Assembly (NCBI RefSeq): GCF_010119245.1
Contig: NZ_WNKG01000008.1
Location: 186,001-250,000 of the forward strand
Reading direction: 5' to 3'
DNA: 64,000 bases
Source: Cyclobacterium salsum
GTDB lineage: Bacteria; Bacteroidota; Bacteroidia; Cytophagales; Cyclobacteriaceae
Shown here: one piece after another, positions 19,024-27,977 of the stretch
Layout: each line of letters starts with the position of its first letter
Position numbering within the stretch: position 1 is the stretch's first letter
Program-made: the position numbers and the translations under genes
The notes under the pieces: generated by a model
Databases searched by the model: none
Seen by the model: only the letters and a program-made list of their open reading frames with translations
Told to the model about the DNA's origin: nothing

Positions 19024-19597
19024 GTATCCGCTGCATGTATTTTCCAATGATATCAAATTCCAGGTTTACGCGATCTCCGGGACGCAATAGGTGAAAGGTG
19101 GTATGCTCGTAGGTGTAGGGAATAATGGCCACCCGAAAGCTGCCTTCCCGGGAATGAAAACAAGTGAGGCTGATTCCGTTGATGCAAATTGAGCCCTTTT
19201 CCACGGTAAGGTTCCCGATACTACTATCGTACTCAAAGCTGGCAATCCAACTCCCCTCTTCGGAGCGGATTTCCTGCAAGATTCCCGTTTGATCTATGTG
19301 GCCCTGTACAATATGCCCGTCAAATCTGCCATTAGCTGGCATGCAGCGTTCCAGATTGACCAGATGCCCAACTTTCAAACCCCCAAGATTGGTCTTTTGA
19401 AGCGTTTCGTCTATGGCCGTAACGCGATAGGTATTTTTATCAAGATCGACCACCGTTAGGCAGACGCCATTATGACTGAGCGACTGATCGATTTTAAGTT
19501 CCGGTACCAGCCCACTCTCGATATCAAAATGTACATTATTCCCATCTGGGGTTATGCGCCTGACGGTTCCAAGGCTTTCAATGATTCCTGTAAACAT
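19010..19597 (-). CDS. ribE: Riboflavin synthase alpha chain
   Basis: 195 residues from the ATG at 19597, which gives the invariant N-terminus MFTGIIE; an in-frame start at 19660 adds a non-conserved 21 residues. Two lumazine-binding repeats are seen, each with the G-x-V-x-L-T pattern (SHNGVCLTVV and SICINGISLTCF), joined by GRFDGHIVQGHIDQ. It dismutates two 6,7-dimethyl-8-ribityllumazine molecules to riboflavin. The 3' end overlaps the convergent PAP2 gene by 14 bp. Confidence 0.93.
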   Translation of the reverse strand: MFTGIIESLGTVRRITPDGNNVHFDIESGLVPELKIDQSLSHNGVCLTVVDLDKNTYRVTAIDETLQKTNLGGLKVGHLVNLERCMPANGRFDGHIVQGHIDQTGILQEIRSEEGSWIASFEYDSSIGNLTVEKGSICINGISLTCFHSREGSFRVAIIPYTYEHTTFHLLRPGDRVNLEFDIIGKYMQRILKGY

Positions 19598-19720
19598 GCT
19601 GTTGGTATTTTTAACCACCGGGATACCACCCGGTTGGAGATAAATCTGTTTCGGTGGCAAAGTAAGCCATTTTTAGCATTAACTTAGCATATCAATCGGG
19701 ATAAGATACGACCAAAAACC

Positions 19721-20377
19721 ATGTTGAAACTCGAAGACAGCTATTTACACAAAGGCCAGCGGCGAGGGTTGCTCAGTACCCTTCGCAAAAAAGGAATTCA
19801 GGACGAAGCCGTACTGGATGCGATTAACCAAATCCCCCGGCATTTCTTCTTTGATTCGGCACTGCTTAGTCATGCCTATGAAGACAAGGCCTTTCCTATA
19901 GGCGAGGGACAAACCATCTCCCAACCCTACACGGTGGCCTTCCAAACCAGTCTCCTGGCGGTAAAACCAGGAGAAAAGGTTTTGGAAATTGGCACGGGAT
20001 CGGGATATCAGGCAGGGATTTTGTACTGTTTGGGGGCAAAGGTGCATACCATCGAGTACAACGAGGCACTGTACGAGCGAACCCGACGGTTCCTTCCTAA
20101 AATCGGCGTAAAAGTTCAGCACTACCAAGGAGACGGGAGCTTGGGTCTACCGGAAAAGGCTCCCTTCGACAAAATTATCGTAACCGCAGGGGCACCGGTC
20201 GTCCCAAAAGCCTTATTAGAGCAACTGGCGATAGGCGGTACGATGGTAATTCCTGTGGGTGATCGAAAAAGCCAACAGATGCTTCGGCTGACCCGGCAGA
20301 CGGAAAAGAAAGTACTCCGGGAAAACTTTGACAATTTTTCCTTTGTCCCCTTATTGGGAGATGAAGGATGGGAATAA
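19721..20377 (+). CDS. pcm: Protein-L-isoaspartate O-methyltransferase
   Basis: 218 residues. The PCMT features are ISQPYTVAFQTSLL (about 66-79), the SAM-binding loop VLEIGTGSGYQAGIL, FDKIIVTAGAPVVPKALLEQL and GGTMVIPVGD. It methylates isoaspartyl residues in damaged proteins, allowing their repair. The thioesterase gene begins 6 bp downstream, so the two are probably co-transcribed. Confidence 0.93.
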   Translation: MLKLEDSYLHKGQRRGLLSTLRKKGIQDEAVLDAINQIPRHFFFDSALLSHAYEDKAFPIGEGQTISQPYTVAFQTSLLAVKPGEKVLEIGTGSGYQAGILYCLGAKVHTIEYNEALYERTRRFLPKIGVKVQHYQGDGSLGLPEKAPFDKIIVTAGAPVVPKALLEQLAIGGTMVIPVGDRKSQQMLRLTRQTEKKVLRENFDNFSFVPLLGDEGWE

Positions 20378-20383
20378 TTCTCC

Positions 20384-20929
20384 ATGGCTATGACAACAGT
20401 AAAAAAACACGTGCAGGACTCGGAAGTAATCAAGACCGAGATGGTGTTGCCGAATGATACGAATACCCTGAACAATCTAATGGGCGGAAAATTAATGCAT
20501 TGGATGGATGTGGTTGCTGCCATTTCCGCGCAGCGGCATTCCAATTCGATTGTGGTAACTGCTTCTGTGGACAATATTTCCTTTAGAAACCCCATAGCGC
20601 TGGGAAATGTGGTGACCTTGAAAGCGCAGGTGACCCGGGCATTTTCCACGTCCATGGAAATCTTTATCGAAGTGATCGCCGAAGACATTCCGGCCAGATC
20701 CAGGTACGCCACGCACAAGGCATTCTTCACTTTTGTCGCCGTGGATGATAAGGGGCATCCGGTAAAAGTCCCACCCCTTGAACCCATCACCGAACGGGAA
20801 AAGGAACTGTTTGACGGGGCGCTCAGACGAAGGCAGCTGCGCCTTATTCTGGCTAAACGCATGGACCCACAGGAGGCCACCGAATTAAAGTCCCTGTTCG
20901 ATTTGGAAGGGGTCAGCCAAAAGCAATAA
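20384..20929 (+). CDS. Acyl-CoA thioesterase, hotdog fold (YciA/ACOT type)
   Basis: 181 residues with one hotdog domain. NLMGGKLMHWMDVVAAISAQRH (about 30-50) is the family-typical central helix region, with the aspartate of MD in the place usual for ACOT-type enzymes, and it is followed by the beta-sheet VTASVDNISFRNPIALGNVV. The C-terminal extension (about 130-181) is helical and charged. It should hydrolyse medium or long acyl-CoAs in the cytoplasm. It lies 6 bp after pcm and 5 bp before the next gene. Confidence 0.85.
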   Translation: MAMTTVKKHVQDSEVIKTEMVLPNDTNTLNNLMGGKLMHWMDVVAAISAQRHSNSIVVTASVDNISFRNPIALGNVVTLKAQVTRAFSTSMEIFIEVIAEDIPARSRYATHKAFFTFVAVDDKGHPVKVPPLEPITEREKELFDGALRRRQLRLILAKRMDPQEATELKSLFDLEGVSQKQ

Positions 20930-20934
20930 ATTGT

Positions 20935-21513
20935 ATGACGAAAAGCACTGCATCTGAAATGAACAACCACGAACTAAAACTCTTTCTAACGGAAGATATT
21001 TTCGTCATAAAAGACGAGGTGCGTGAAAAATTAGCCGCCGCACAGCTGGCATCCCGTCTGGAGCTGGAACAAGAAGCTTCCGAACTGCTGGAGGAGACAA
21101 TGGAAGTAGCTCAACCATCCGGCAGCCCTGATCCGGAACCTCTCCCCTACGAGGGCGAGTTTCAAAAATCCATTTTGATCGTCTACCAGGGAGAGGAACT
21201 TCATTCCGGTACCCGGGAGTTTTTGCTAAAAATATTCCGTGCCGTAAATTTATCGCTGAAAGACATCGCTCTGGTTTCTGAAAAATCCCTCAAAGAAAGT
21301 AACGAGGACCCATTGGCCCAATTGAGCCCCGGTAAGCTGATCCTTTTCGGAACCATTCACCATCCTTTGATGAAATTAAAAAAGGAAAATTACCGTATCA
21401 TGCAGGATCCTCTGGAGTATTTCTTTGCAGACGAACTGGAAGAATTGGAAAAAAATGTTCCATTAAAACGAAAACTGTGGGACACCCTCCAGGTCTTTTT
21501 CAACGTAAAATAA
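20935..21513 (+). CDS. Uncharacterised protein, possibly DNA polymerase III psi (HolD)-like
   Basis: 192 residues. A charged helical N-terminus (about 1-75) leads into a compact alpha/beta domain with SILIVYQGEELHSGTREFLL, IFRAVNLSLKDIALVS, GKLILFGTIHHP and a final KRKLWDTLQVFFN. I do not recognise it from sequence alone. The order strand, D/G-x-LL-helix, LSLKDIALVS, strand and terminal LW motif is similar to the psi subunit HolD of the clamp loader complex; this is a fold-level impression only. It lies 5 bp after the thioesterase and 7 bp before the DUF3817 gene. Confidence 0.55.
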   Translation: MTKSTASEMNNHELKLFLTEDIFVIKDEVREKLAAAQLASRLELEQEASELLEETMEVAQPSGSPDPEPLPYEGEFQKSILIVYQGEELHSGTREFLLKIFRAVNLSLKDIALVSEKSLKESNEDPLAQLSPGKLILFGTIHHPLMKLKKENYRIMQDPLEYFFADELEELEKNVPLKRKLWDTLQVFFNVK

Positions 21514-21520
21514 CATTAAT

Positions 21521-21847
21521 ATGACAAATGAAGAAAGATTGGCTATTGTAAAACGATTCCGGATCATCAGCCTTACCGAGGGCACCTCCATGTTGGTGCT
21601 GGTATTTATTGCGATGCCGCTGAAGTGGATATTTGAACTTCCTGACATGGTGAACTATGTCGGTTGGATTCACGGAATATTATTTATTGTCTACGTTTTG
21701 GTTCTTTTTCCGACCTCCCGGAAACTGCGATGGTCCTTTCAAAATGCGCTTTTCGGTCTCATTGCCGCGGTTTTGCCTTTTGGCCCTTTCTTGTTTGACC
21801 GAAAATTGCGCAAACAGGAACAAAATCTGGAAGAACAAAAACAGTAA
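21521..21847 (+). CDS. DUF3817 small membrane protein
   Basis: 108 residues with three membrane helices. It starts with FRIISLTEGTSMLVLVFIAMPLKW and contains YVGWIHGILFIVYV, both typical of DUF3817 (YdzA-like) proteins. It sits in the inner membrane; no biochemical role is established. It is in a tight same-strand cluster with its neighbours (7 bp upstream, 12 bp downstream). Confidence 0.8.
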   Translation: MTNEERLAIVKRFRIISLTEGTSMLVLVFIAMPLKWIFELPDMVNYVGWIHGILFIVYVLVLFPTSRKLRWSFQNALFGLIAAVLPFGPFLFDRKLRKQEQNLEEQKQ

Positions 21848-21859
21848 GATTCAGATCCG

Positions 21860-22882
21860 ATGGCGGTCATCAGTAAAAAAAAGATAATTTATCCGATCAG
21901 CGAGAACCTGCGAGCCTACCTGATCAAGTATGGAAGGGAAGTCGATATCCCCATTCATTACAAGGAATTACTACGGTACACCAATTCGATCGCTCTCTAT
22001 GACTTTAAAGGAAATGACACGCTTTGGGAAACGGTATTTTATGATGAGTCGGATCGAAACGAGATTCATTACAAGGTAAAAAAAATCTATGCTCTTCTAA
22101 AAGCGGACGGGGACATGACAGTCATGCAGCACTTGTATGTGGATCGAATAGACCTGTGCACCTACGGAAATACGCAACCTTTTCGGGTCCGGATTGTCAA
22201 TCGGATCAACGATAACTTTGATTATTTCTATATCAAAAATGCCGATGCCTCCAGGGTGTATGGACTGGAGTTGGAGCATTTACTATCCCCCAACAGAATC
22301 GGATACCTGGTATACCGCGACTCGCTAATTGAGGAACACATAGCTGGGATACCTGGTGAGCAATTTATGAAGCAACAGATCCACGATCCCTTGCTAAACC
22401 CCATCCGGTTGTCCAAAGAGTTTGTTAAATTCAACGAAAGGTGCTTTGTCCGCTTATTAGGGGACATGCATTCTTCTAATTTTGTGGTAGATGTGACACC
22501 GGATTTTGAAGAAACGCACTACCGGATCCGCTCCATCGATTTTGACCAACAGTCTTATGAAGGGAAGAAATCGATCTATTTACCCCAGTATTTCAAACAA
22601 AACAACGCTCTGATCCAATTGGGAATCCGGCACATTACGCCGGAGTCCATGGCCCAATATCAGAAAGAAGAGAGGGCGCTGATTGCTACCCGGCTGAAAA
22701 GCTCCCCCAAGGAAATCACCGACATTCTCAACAGCATGGAGAAAGACCTGCTTTCCACCGAAGAAAACACCTATACCCTAAAGCAGGAACTTGGTAGGCA
22801 TTATAAAAATGCGGATTTTTTACGTTGTAATAACATGGGTGAGATCCTAAGGATAAGCTTGAATCAGGTCCTCCACCGGTGA
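21860..22882 (+). CDS. Uncharacterised protein with a kinase-like catalytic loop
   Basis: 340 residues, no signal peptide or membrane helix. Not recognised as a named family. The segment LLGDMHSSNFVVD (about 203-215) followed 15-20 residues later by IRSIDFDQQS resembles the GDxHxxN...(I)DFD catalytic and metal-binding loops of aminoglycoside-phosphotransferase/HipA-like kinases. In that reading D205 and N210 would be catalytic and DFD would bind Mg. The N-terminal half has a possible ATP-binding lobe but no clear glycine loop. It is the last gene of the pcm-started cluster; a roughly 180 bp gap with the dps promoter follows. Confidence 0.55.
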   Translation: MAVISKKKIIYPISENLRAYLIKYGREVDIPIHYKELLRYTNSIALYDFKGNDTLWETVFYDESDRNEIHYKVKKIYALLKADGDMTVMQHLYVDRIDLCTYGNTQPFRVRIVNRINDNFDYFYIKNADASRVYGLELEHLLSPNRIGYLVYRDSLIEEHIAGIPGEQFMKQQIHDPLLNPIRLSKEFVKFNERCFVRLLGDMHSSNFVVDVTPDFEETHYRIRSIDFDQQSYEGKKSIYLPQYFKQNNALIQLGIRHITPESMAQYQKEERALIATRLKSSPKEITDILNSMEKDLLSTEENTYTLKQELGRHYKNADFLRCNNMGEILRISLNQVLHR

Positions 22883-23063
22883 AATTTTTAGGAGCGGTTC
22901 GGATGATTCTTTTGATTCGGCAACAAAAAAGCCTGAATCCAAAACAAAAATCAGCTAATAATGTCTATAAGTAAGTATTTGTCATGAAAAATTGGCATCA
23001 TTTATGATCCATTATTTGACGTAGAAATCAGTTAAAAGAAGTTTTAAATTTAAAAAAATTGTT

Positions 23064-23558
23064 ATGAGTGCGACAGCAGAAAAAAGAGTTTTTAAGAAGC
23101 TAGGATATAATAAAGACGAGTCCGAAAAAATAGTAAGTTCCCTTAATAAGCTTTTGGCCAATTACCACGTGCATTACCAAAAGCTGCGTAATTTCCACTG
23201 GAACGTTACCGGAAGCGATTTCTTCGACTTACATGAAAAATTTGAAGAACTGTACGATGAGTCCTTTGCCAATATTGACCTCATTGCTGAGCGAATTCGG
23301 GTATTTGGAATGACTCCCTACAGCCTTATGAAAGACTACCTGCAACATGCCGACATTGAAGAGGTCGGTACCGACCTAAGCTCAAAAGAAATGGTAGAGG
23401 AAGTACTTCGAGACTTTCAGGTCTTGGTAGATACGATGAACGAGTGCGCCATCAAGGTAGCAGACCTGGGAGACACGGCCACAGAAGACATGCTAATCGC
23501 CTTTATTAAAAGCCTGGAATTGCACCACTGGATGCTGACTTCTTTCATCAAAGAATAA
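23064..23558 (+). CDS. dps: Dps-family ferritin-like DNA-protection protein
   Basis: 164 residues with the Dps ferroxidase motif: HVHYQKLRNFHWNV (His pair, about 33-46), then DLHEKFEELYDESFANIDLIAERIR providing Asp/Glu ligands from the neighbouring subunit. It forms a 12-mer that oxidises and stores iron and shields DNA from peroxide. It stands alone, with its own upstream gap and a strong terminator just downstream. Confidence 0.92.
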   Translation: MSATAEKRVFKKLGYNKDESEKIVSSLNKLLANYHVHYQKLRNFHWNVTGSDFFDLHEKFEELYDESFANIDLIAERIRVFGMTPYSLMKDYLQHADIEEVGTDLSSKEMVEEVLRDFQVLVDTMNECAIKVADLGDTATEDMLIAFIKSLELHHWMLTSFIKE

Positions 23559-23584
23559 AGAAGACCCGTGTAGCATCAATACTG

Positions 23585-23620
23585 AAAAAGGCTATCAGGT
23601 AATCCTGATAGCCTTTTTTT
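23585..23620. terminator. Bidirectional rho-independent terminator between dps and the LRR gene
   Basis: Perfect 10-bp stem GGCTATCAGG/CCTGATAGCC with a TAAT loop, flanked by five A on the left and seven T on the right, so it works on both strands. It separates two convergent genes. Confidence 0.9.
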
Positions 23621-23626
23621 GTTCCA

Positions 23627-26071
23627 TTAATAATACCTTACTTCACAATCGGGAAGCTCTTCCTGGAACTTTCCAACGTTTCGACTACTGATACGCGTAT
23701 TATAGCACACCAGCCGTTCCAGATTAATCATGTGACTGATGGGATTCAGATTTCTTACACTGGTGCTGGCAATATCCAAATGCCTCAAATCATAGAGCAT
23801 TTCCAATCCTTTCAGATTGCGGATATTGGTACCCGAAAGGTTTAAATGCCTAAGCCTTCCCAAATCACTGAGCGGATCCAAATCTTCTACCGCGGTATTG
23901 GAGAGATCGAGCTCTTCCAGGAAGCTGAGTGGTTGGAGAACGGACAGGTCACGGAATGGTGTCTCAACCAACTGTAGCAATTCCAGCCCTTCTAACCTGG
24001 AAATGGCAGAGGGATCTTGTAACGGAACGCTTGTTATCCGCAATTCTTTCAATTTAAAGAAAAGCAACAAAGGTTCCAGGTTGGAAATGTCTTCATTTTC
24101 TATCGTAATGGAGGTACTGGCAGTCATCCGGTGCAATGCTCTTGTCTCCGGATTGGAGGTAAGATCGAATTGATTACTAAACAAATTCTTCCATGTGTCA
24201 TCAAGACTTTCCCACCATAGAGCTAATTCCTCCGAACGGAAAACGATCGTGGCCTTGGGAAGCAAGCTAGCAAGCTCCTGGATTTCCCAATCGGCTACCT
24301 CCGTTTGATCCAAATTGATGAATTCTAGCGTCTGGAGTCCTTTTAAAGGGGCGACGGTATTAAGTTCAGTACCAGCGAAGGAAATCATTTTCAGATTATT
24401 CAATTCTTGTAATGCTCCCAGATTTCTTACACCACTTTGATCTGCCTGGATGTGTTCCAGGCTCTTCATTTCGGCCAAGGGAGAAAGGTCCTCCACCTGG
24501 GTGTTTTCGAAGGAAATATATACCGCATTTTTGAATTTCAACGCAGGCCGCAGGTTGACAATTCGGCTGTCATTGAGCATTAGCGAGTCTATGTTCACAA
24601 GCTCGGACAAGGCTTCAATACTTGGCTTACCCTTTCCTAAATTTGGCAATTTCTGGATAAATACCTGATTCCAACCCTCGGGAAGGGTCTCCCACCAGGT
24701 TTGGAGATTTTCCACATTGTGAATGAGTAAAATTCCCCGGTTGGTTCTGGCGAAAGCCTCTGCCGCATTTTCTGAAATGCTGGTTCGGTCAGCGTATATT
24801 CGCTGGATGGAACTTGATCCGCTCAATGGATCCAGTTGGCTCACCTCCGTACCGTTAATATTGACACGCCAAAGTGCGGGTAGTTCAGCGAGTGGCGATA
24901 AATCCAATATATTGGTCGCTTCCAGATTGATTTCTTCCAGCTTCTTCAATTCGGATAAAAATCCAAAATTAATCAAGTAATTCCCTTTCAGATTAAGCGT
25001 CTTCAGCTTGGTCAAAGGCTGGATGTTTTCAATGTTATTAAATCCACTTTCCTCCAAATCAAGATGAACCAGTTCGGTAAAATTTTCCAACACGCCAAAA
25101 CCGGTAAGCGGGGTTTGGACGGCACTGAACACCTTCAAATTTTTCAGGCTACCCAATTCCTCGATATTCGTAACCTCTGTACCCGATATGTCCAGGTAGG
25201 TCAACTTATCCGAATATTTGACAAACTGAATATCCGAGGTGGGCGTATGCGCAATATTCAGGTACGACAGAAACGTCACATTGCTGATTGGTGCCAATTC
25301 TTCGATTCGGGTATGGCTGATATCAACGTATGTCAGGTTCTGAAACACCTGGATCGGTGAAAGGTCCACGAGTAGTCGGTTTCCGGACAGATTGAGTGAA
25401 TCCAGGCTGGATACTTTATACAGCATGTCGAGCGAGACGGAATCTTCCTGCAGGTCAAACTTCTCCCGGATTACGGTCTCCCACTCCAGCGACAGGGAGT
25501 TCCACCAATCGATCAATTCTTCATCCCTGCTGAGCTTGGTGGTATACATGCTGGCAATCTTGAGCTCATTGGAATCCCGGTCAAGATTAATTTCAATATA
25601 CCTCCCTTTGGTATTTTCGACGGGTTCATTATTCAAGCCCACTCCGGTAAGGGTCCTATCGAGGGAGATTTCAAAAAACAATTCCTCTTGATCGTTTAGC
25701 TTTGGTTCGATTTCCTTGACTTTAAATTCGAACGCCACGTCTTTAAAAAAGAACTCTATGTCTTTGAGGTAAGAAACGATGCTTTTATTGGTGATCACTT
25801 GCCTATCTGTCAGCAAGTCATCTTCTACCTGGACCTGTTCGTCTCTAAATATCTTTTTATAACTTTCCCGGATGATTACATCCTTATCTCTGGCAGAAGT
25901 TTCACTACTTCCAACGGTATTGAGAAAATATTGCAAAAAACGGACCTGATCTTCCGCCTGCTGGGTAAAATCCTTGATTTCCTGTTTACTGTACCCTCCT
26001 AAATCCTGGGTAAAGGCTATTTGGGTACAAAAAAAAAGCAGGATTGAAACAATTGATCTAATTCCTGTCAT
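23627..26071 (-). CDS. Exported leucine-rich-repeat protein with three tryptophan-rich repeat-block headers
   Basis: 814 residues with a signal peptide ending QIAFTQ. An N-terminal domain (about 30-180) is followed by three leucine-rich blocks of 22-residue repeats (typical unit L..L..L.L..T.V.DL.PL). Each block is headed by a conserved tryptophan module: WWNSLSLEWETVIREKF (about 189), WWETLPEGWNQVFIQKL (459) and WWESLDDTWKNLFSNQF (619). The repeats are of the internalin-like long LRR kind, forming a solenoid for protein binding. It is the last of four co-directional exported genes, starting 14 bp inside the preceding one. Its N-terminal domain appears related to the protein encoded at 26,897-27,475. 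Function unknown. Confidence 0.8.
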   Translation of the reverse strand: MTGIRSIVSILLFFCTQIAFTQDLGGYSKQEIKDFTQQAEDQVRFLQYFLNTVGSSETSARDKDVIIRESYKKIFRDEQVQVEDDLLTDRQVITNKSIVSYLKDIEFFFKDVAFEFKVKEIEPKLNDQEELFFEISLDRTLTGVGLNNEPVENTKGRYIEINLDRDSNELKIASMYTTKLSRDEELIDWWNSLSLEWETVIREKFDLQEDSVSLDMLYKVSSLDSLNLSGNRLLVDLSPIQVFQNLTYVDISHTRIEELAPISNVTFLSYLNIAHTPTSDIQFVKYSDKLTYLDISGTEVTNIEELGSLKNLKVFSAVQTPLTGFGVLENFTELVHLDLEESGFNNIENIQPLTKLKTLNLKGNYLINFGFLSELKKLEEINLEATNILDLSPLAELPALWRVNINGTEVSQLDPLSGSSSIQRIYADRTSISENAAEAFARTNRGILLIHNVENLQTWWETLPEGWNQVFIQKLPNLGKGKPSIEALSELVNIDSLMLNDSRIVNLRPALKFKNAVYISFENTQVEDLSPLAEMKSLEHIQADQSGVRNLGALQELNNLKMISFAGTELNTVAPLKGLQTLEFINLDQTEVADWEIQELASLLPKATIVFRSEELALWWESLDDTWKNLFSNQFDLTSNPETRALHRMTASTSITIENEDISNLEPLLLFFKLKELRITSVPLQDPSAISRLEGLELLQLVETPFRDLSVLQPLSFLEELDLSNTAVEDLDPLSDLGRLRHLNLSGTNIRNLKGLEMLYDLRHLDIASTSVRNLNPISHMINLERLVCYNTRISSRNVGKFQEELPDCEVRYY

Positions 26072-26900
26072 AGATGTAATTCAGTATAATTTGCTTATCT
26101 CCATCCTCTAATTTCATCAGATTGGCAATAAGCCAACCCGTGTTGAAGCCCGGACGATTGAACTGTGAAAGCTCAAAGTACCAGTTGTCAATTTGAAAAA
26201 AATGAAACCTGGTATCTTTTACAGTAACAAATTTCAATCTGTCTTTCTTTATTTCATAAAGAAAAAGCGTGAGGTAGTCCGGTTGATAGTCATCCGGAGT
26301 ATACGATTCCGGCTTGGGATCTTCCACGATCGCCTTCCTTAAGTTCATAAATCCCAATTCGTGACTGAGGGGATGAAGAAATTTCTTTTCATCTCCTTCC
26401 GGTTTGTCAAAGGCATCGGTAAAGGGGTCAAAGGAAACGTTTTCGATGACCCATTCGTAACCCAGTCCTTGTGGCTGTAGCTTCAAAAACAATACCACTT
26501 CCAGCCTTTCTCCATTATAATTGAAAACGGTATTGACTTCTGAAAACCAATCTCCTCCGTGAAAATTGAGAAACTGCGGATAGGTATCCGAAACCACATG
26601 ATTGATGAATTCCCTTTTCAATTCATTACTTACATCGGATGTTTCATTATCAAAAAGGATATTGATAAAGGATTTCCTTAGGTCCGTATTGTGGTAATTT
26701 TCATCGTCAGGTAGGTACCTGACCGTCCCATCTTTGCTTTCTTCGGCATTAAATCTTCTAAAAAATTGATTGACTTGTTTGGTTGCGGCAGCGAATCTGC
26801 CATCATCTATAATCCGCCCGGAGCTGTTCAAGGTCTGCCCCGGAGCGGAATGTATAGATAAGATTATGGTAATTAGCGTAATTAGGGGTACTATTCTCAT
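26058..26900 (-). CDS. Uncharacterised exported protein of the LRR operon
   Basis: 280 residues from the ATG at 26900, whose ATGA overlap with the previous stop decides the start; a longer frame to 26945 is unlikely. Signal peptide ends SIHSAPGQ. The mature part is mixed alpha/beta, with VNQFFRRFNAEE, FHGGDWFSEVNTVFNYNGE and FHFFQIDNWYFELSQFNR as recognisable but unassigned segments. There is no enzyme motif. Translation is coupled to both neighbours. Possibly a periplasmic or surface partner of the LRR protein. Confidence 0.6.
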   Translation of the reverse strand: MRIVPLITLITIILSIHSAPGQTLNSSGRIIDDGRFAAATKQVNQFFRRFNAEESKDGTVRYLPDDENYHNTDLRKSFINILFDNETSDVSNELKREFINHVVSDTYPQFLNFHGGDWFSEVNTVFNYNGERLEVVLFLKLQPQGLGYEWVIENVSFDPFTDAFDKPEGDEKKFLHPLSHELGFMNLRKAIVEDPKPESYTPDDYQPDYLTLFLYEIKKDRLKFVTVKDTRFHFFQIDNWYFELSQFNRPGFNTGWLIANLMKLEDGDKQIILNYIYDRN

Positions 26901-27475
26901 GCTGATGTTTCCGTCACTCTCACGTCTCCCAGTAGCACATCCCAAAACTCAATGGTTCTTCCGGAAATCTGGGTTTGCTTCTTCTCTACGTAAATCGTAA
27001 TGTCTTTTTTGGTGGTGTCTCTGTAATTAAGTCCGGCTTCTTGCGAAGTTCCTTCGAATCGTTGGTAGATGGTGATGACCCCCACATACCTGCCGTCAGG
27101 TTGTCTTTCCAAATCGCTAATGTAGTGGATATCGTACCAACTGATATTAACGCGATCGTAATTCAACGCCATCAATCGCTCAAAATACCTTCTGATTTTA
27201 TAGTAGGCGATCTCATTGGTATTTATAGAAGACACTCCCATTTCTGCGTCCGGAGCAAACAACTCTTCGGCTCGGTCCATAACGCGGGTGGCTTCAGAAA
27301 ATTGCGTTTCTTTACTTCCGATAATACTGATGTACTTACTAAGGTCCTTTACTTTTTCCAACGCAAGAGAATCAATGGCTTGCTTTCTTTGAGGACTTAT
27401 GCTTTCGTCCTGCGCAAATACCGAGATAGAGGTCGCCAGGAAAAAGATCAAAAGGGATGGGATATATTTTTTCAT
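26897..27475 (-). CDS. Uncharacterised exported protein with a domain shared with the LRR protein
   Basis: 192 residues from the ATG at 27475 (a GTG lies two codons earlier), signal peptide ending ISVFAQ. The region YISIIGSKETQFSEATRVMD and the following helices and strand aligns by eye with YFLNTVGSSETSARDKDVII in the LRR protein. A beta-rich region (YVGVITIYQRFEG ... DITIYVEKKQ) also corresponds. I take this as a shared NTF2-like or similar alpha+beta domain. The stop overlaps the next ATG (ATGA). Function unknown. Confidence 0.6.
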   Translation of the reverse strand: MKKYIPSLLIFFLATSISVFAQDESISPQRKQAIDSLALEKVKDLSKYISIIGSKETQFSEATRVMDRAEELFAPDAEMGVSSINTNEIAYYKIRRYFERLMALNYDRVNISWYDIHYISDLERQPDGRYVGVITIYQRFEGTSQEAGLNYRDTTKKDITIYVEKKQTQISGRTIEFWDVLLGDVRVTETSA

Positions 27476-27506
27476 AATCACTTACTTTCTTTTATGTTTT
27501 TTAAAA

Positions 27507-27977
27507 TTATCTTCTTCTAAGTTCTAGTTCGGTGACCTTCCCGGATCCATCCATTCTGATGTCACTGATAAAATTCAGATTCTTTTTGGTGTCTTTGAGA
27601 TAGTTAAGATACCTTTCAATGGTCGTCGGTTCATCATAATCTTTCACGCCACTTTCCTCATGGATGACAATCAGCACGGGCGTATTTTGATTGGAAAACA
27701 TTCCCATCGCTTCCCGGATCGTATTATTGGCACTTTGAAGGGTGGAAGCATTGGCCACCGCATCGAAGTAACTTTCCAGTTTTCCGACAGCAACTTCTTC
27801 AGCGGAAGGCTGTTCCGGCTCTGGTTCTGGCTCAGGAGCTGGCTCTTCTACAGGTGCTGGTTCAGGCTCTGCCTCAACTACCTTTTTTTTACTTTTACAT
27901 GCTCCCATGGCTAGCAAAACGAATAGCATCACGGCAAATGACCGTGTCAAGGGAAATTTTAGGTTTCTTTTTTTCAT
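27507..27977 (-). CDS. Lipoprotein with Pro-Glu-rich linker, first gene of the LRR operon
   Basis: 156 residues with a lipobox (LLAMGAC, Cys about 26). A KSKKK stretch and a PEP-EP repeat linker (about 35-60) would span the periplasm or project from the membrane. The C-terminal domain (about 65-156) contains FSNQNTPVLIVIHEES and IERYLNYLKDTKKNLNF. Such linkers are seen in OmpA/TolA-like envelope proteins, but the C-terminal domain is not OmpA. It precedes the next operon member by 31 bp. Confidence 0.6.
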   Translation of the reverse strand: MKKRNLKFPLTRSFAVMLFVLLAMGACKSKKKVVEAEPEPAPVEEPAPEPEPEPEQPSAEEVAVGKLESYFDAVANASTLQSANNTIREAMGMFSNQNTPVLIVIHEESGVKDYDEPTTIERYLNYLKDTKKNLNFISDIRMDGSGKVTELELRRR

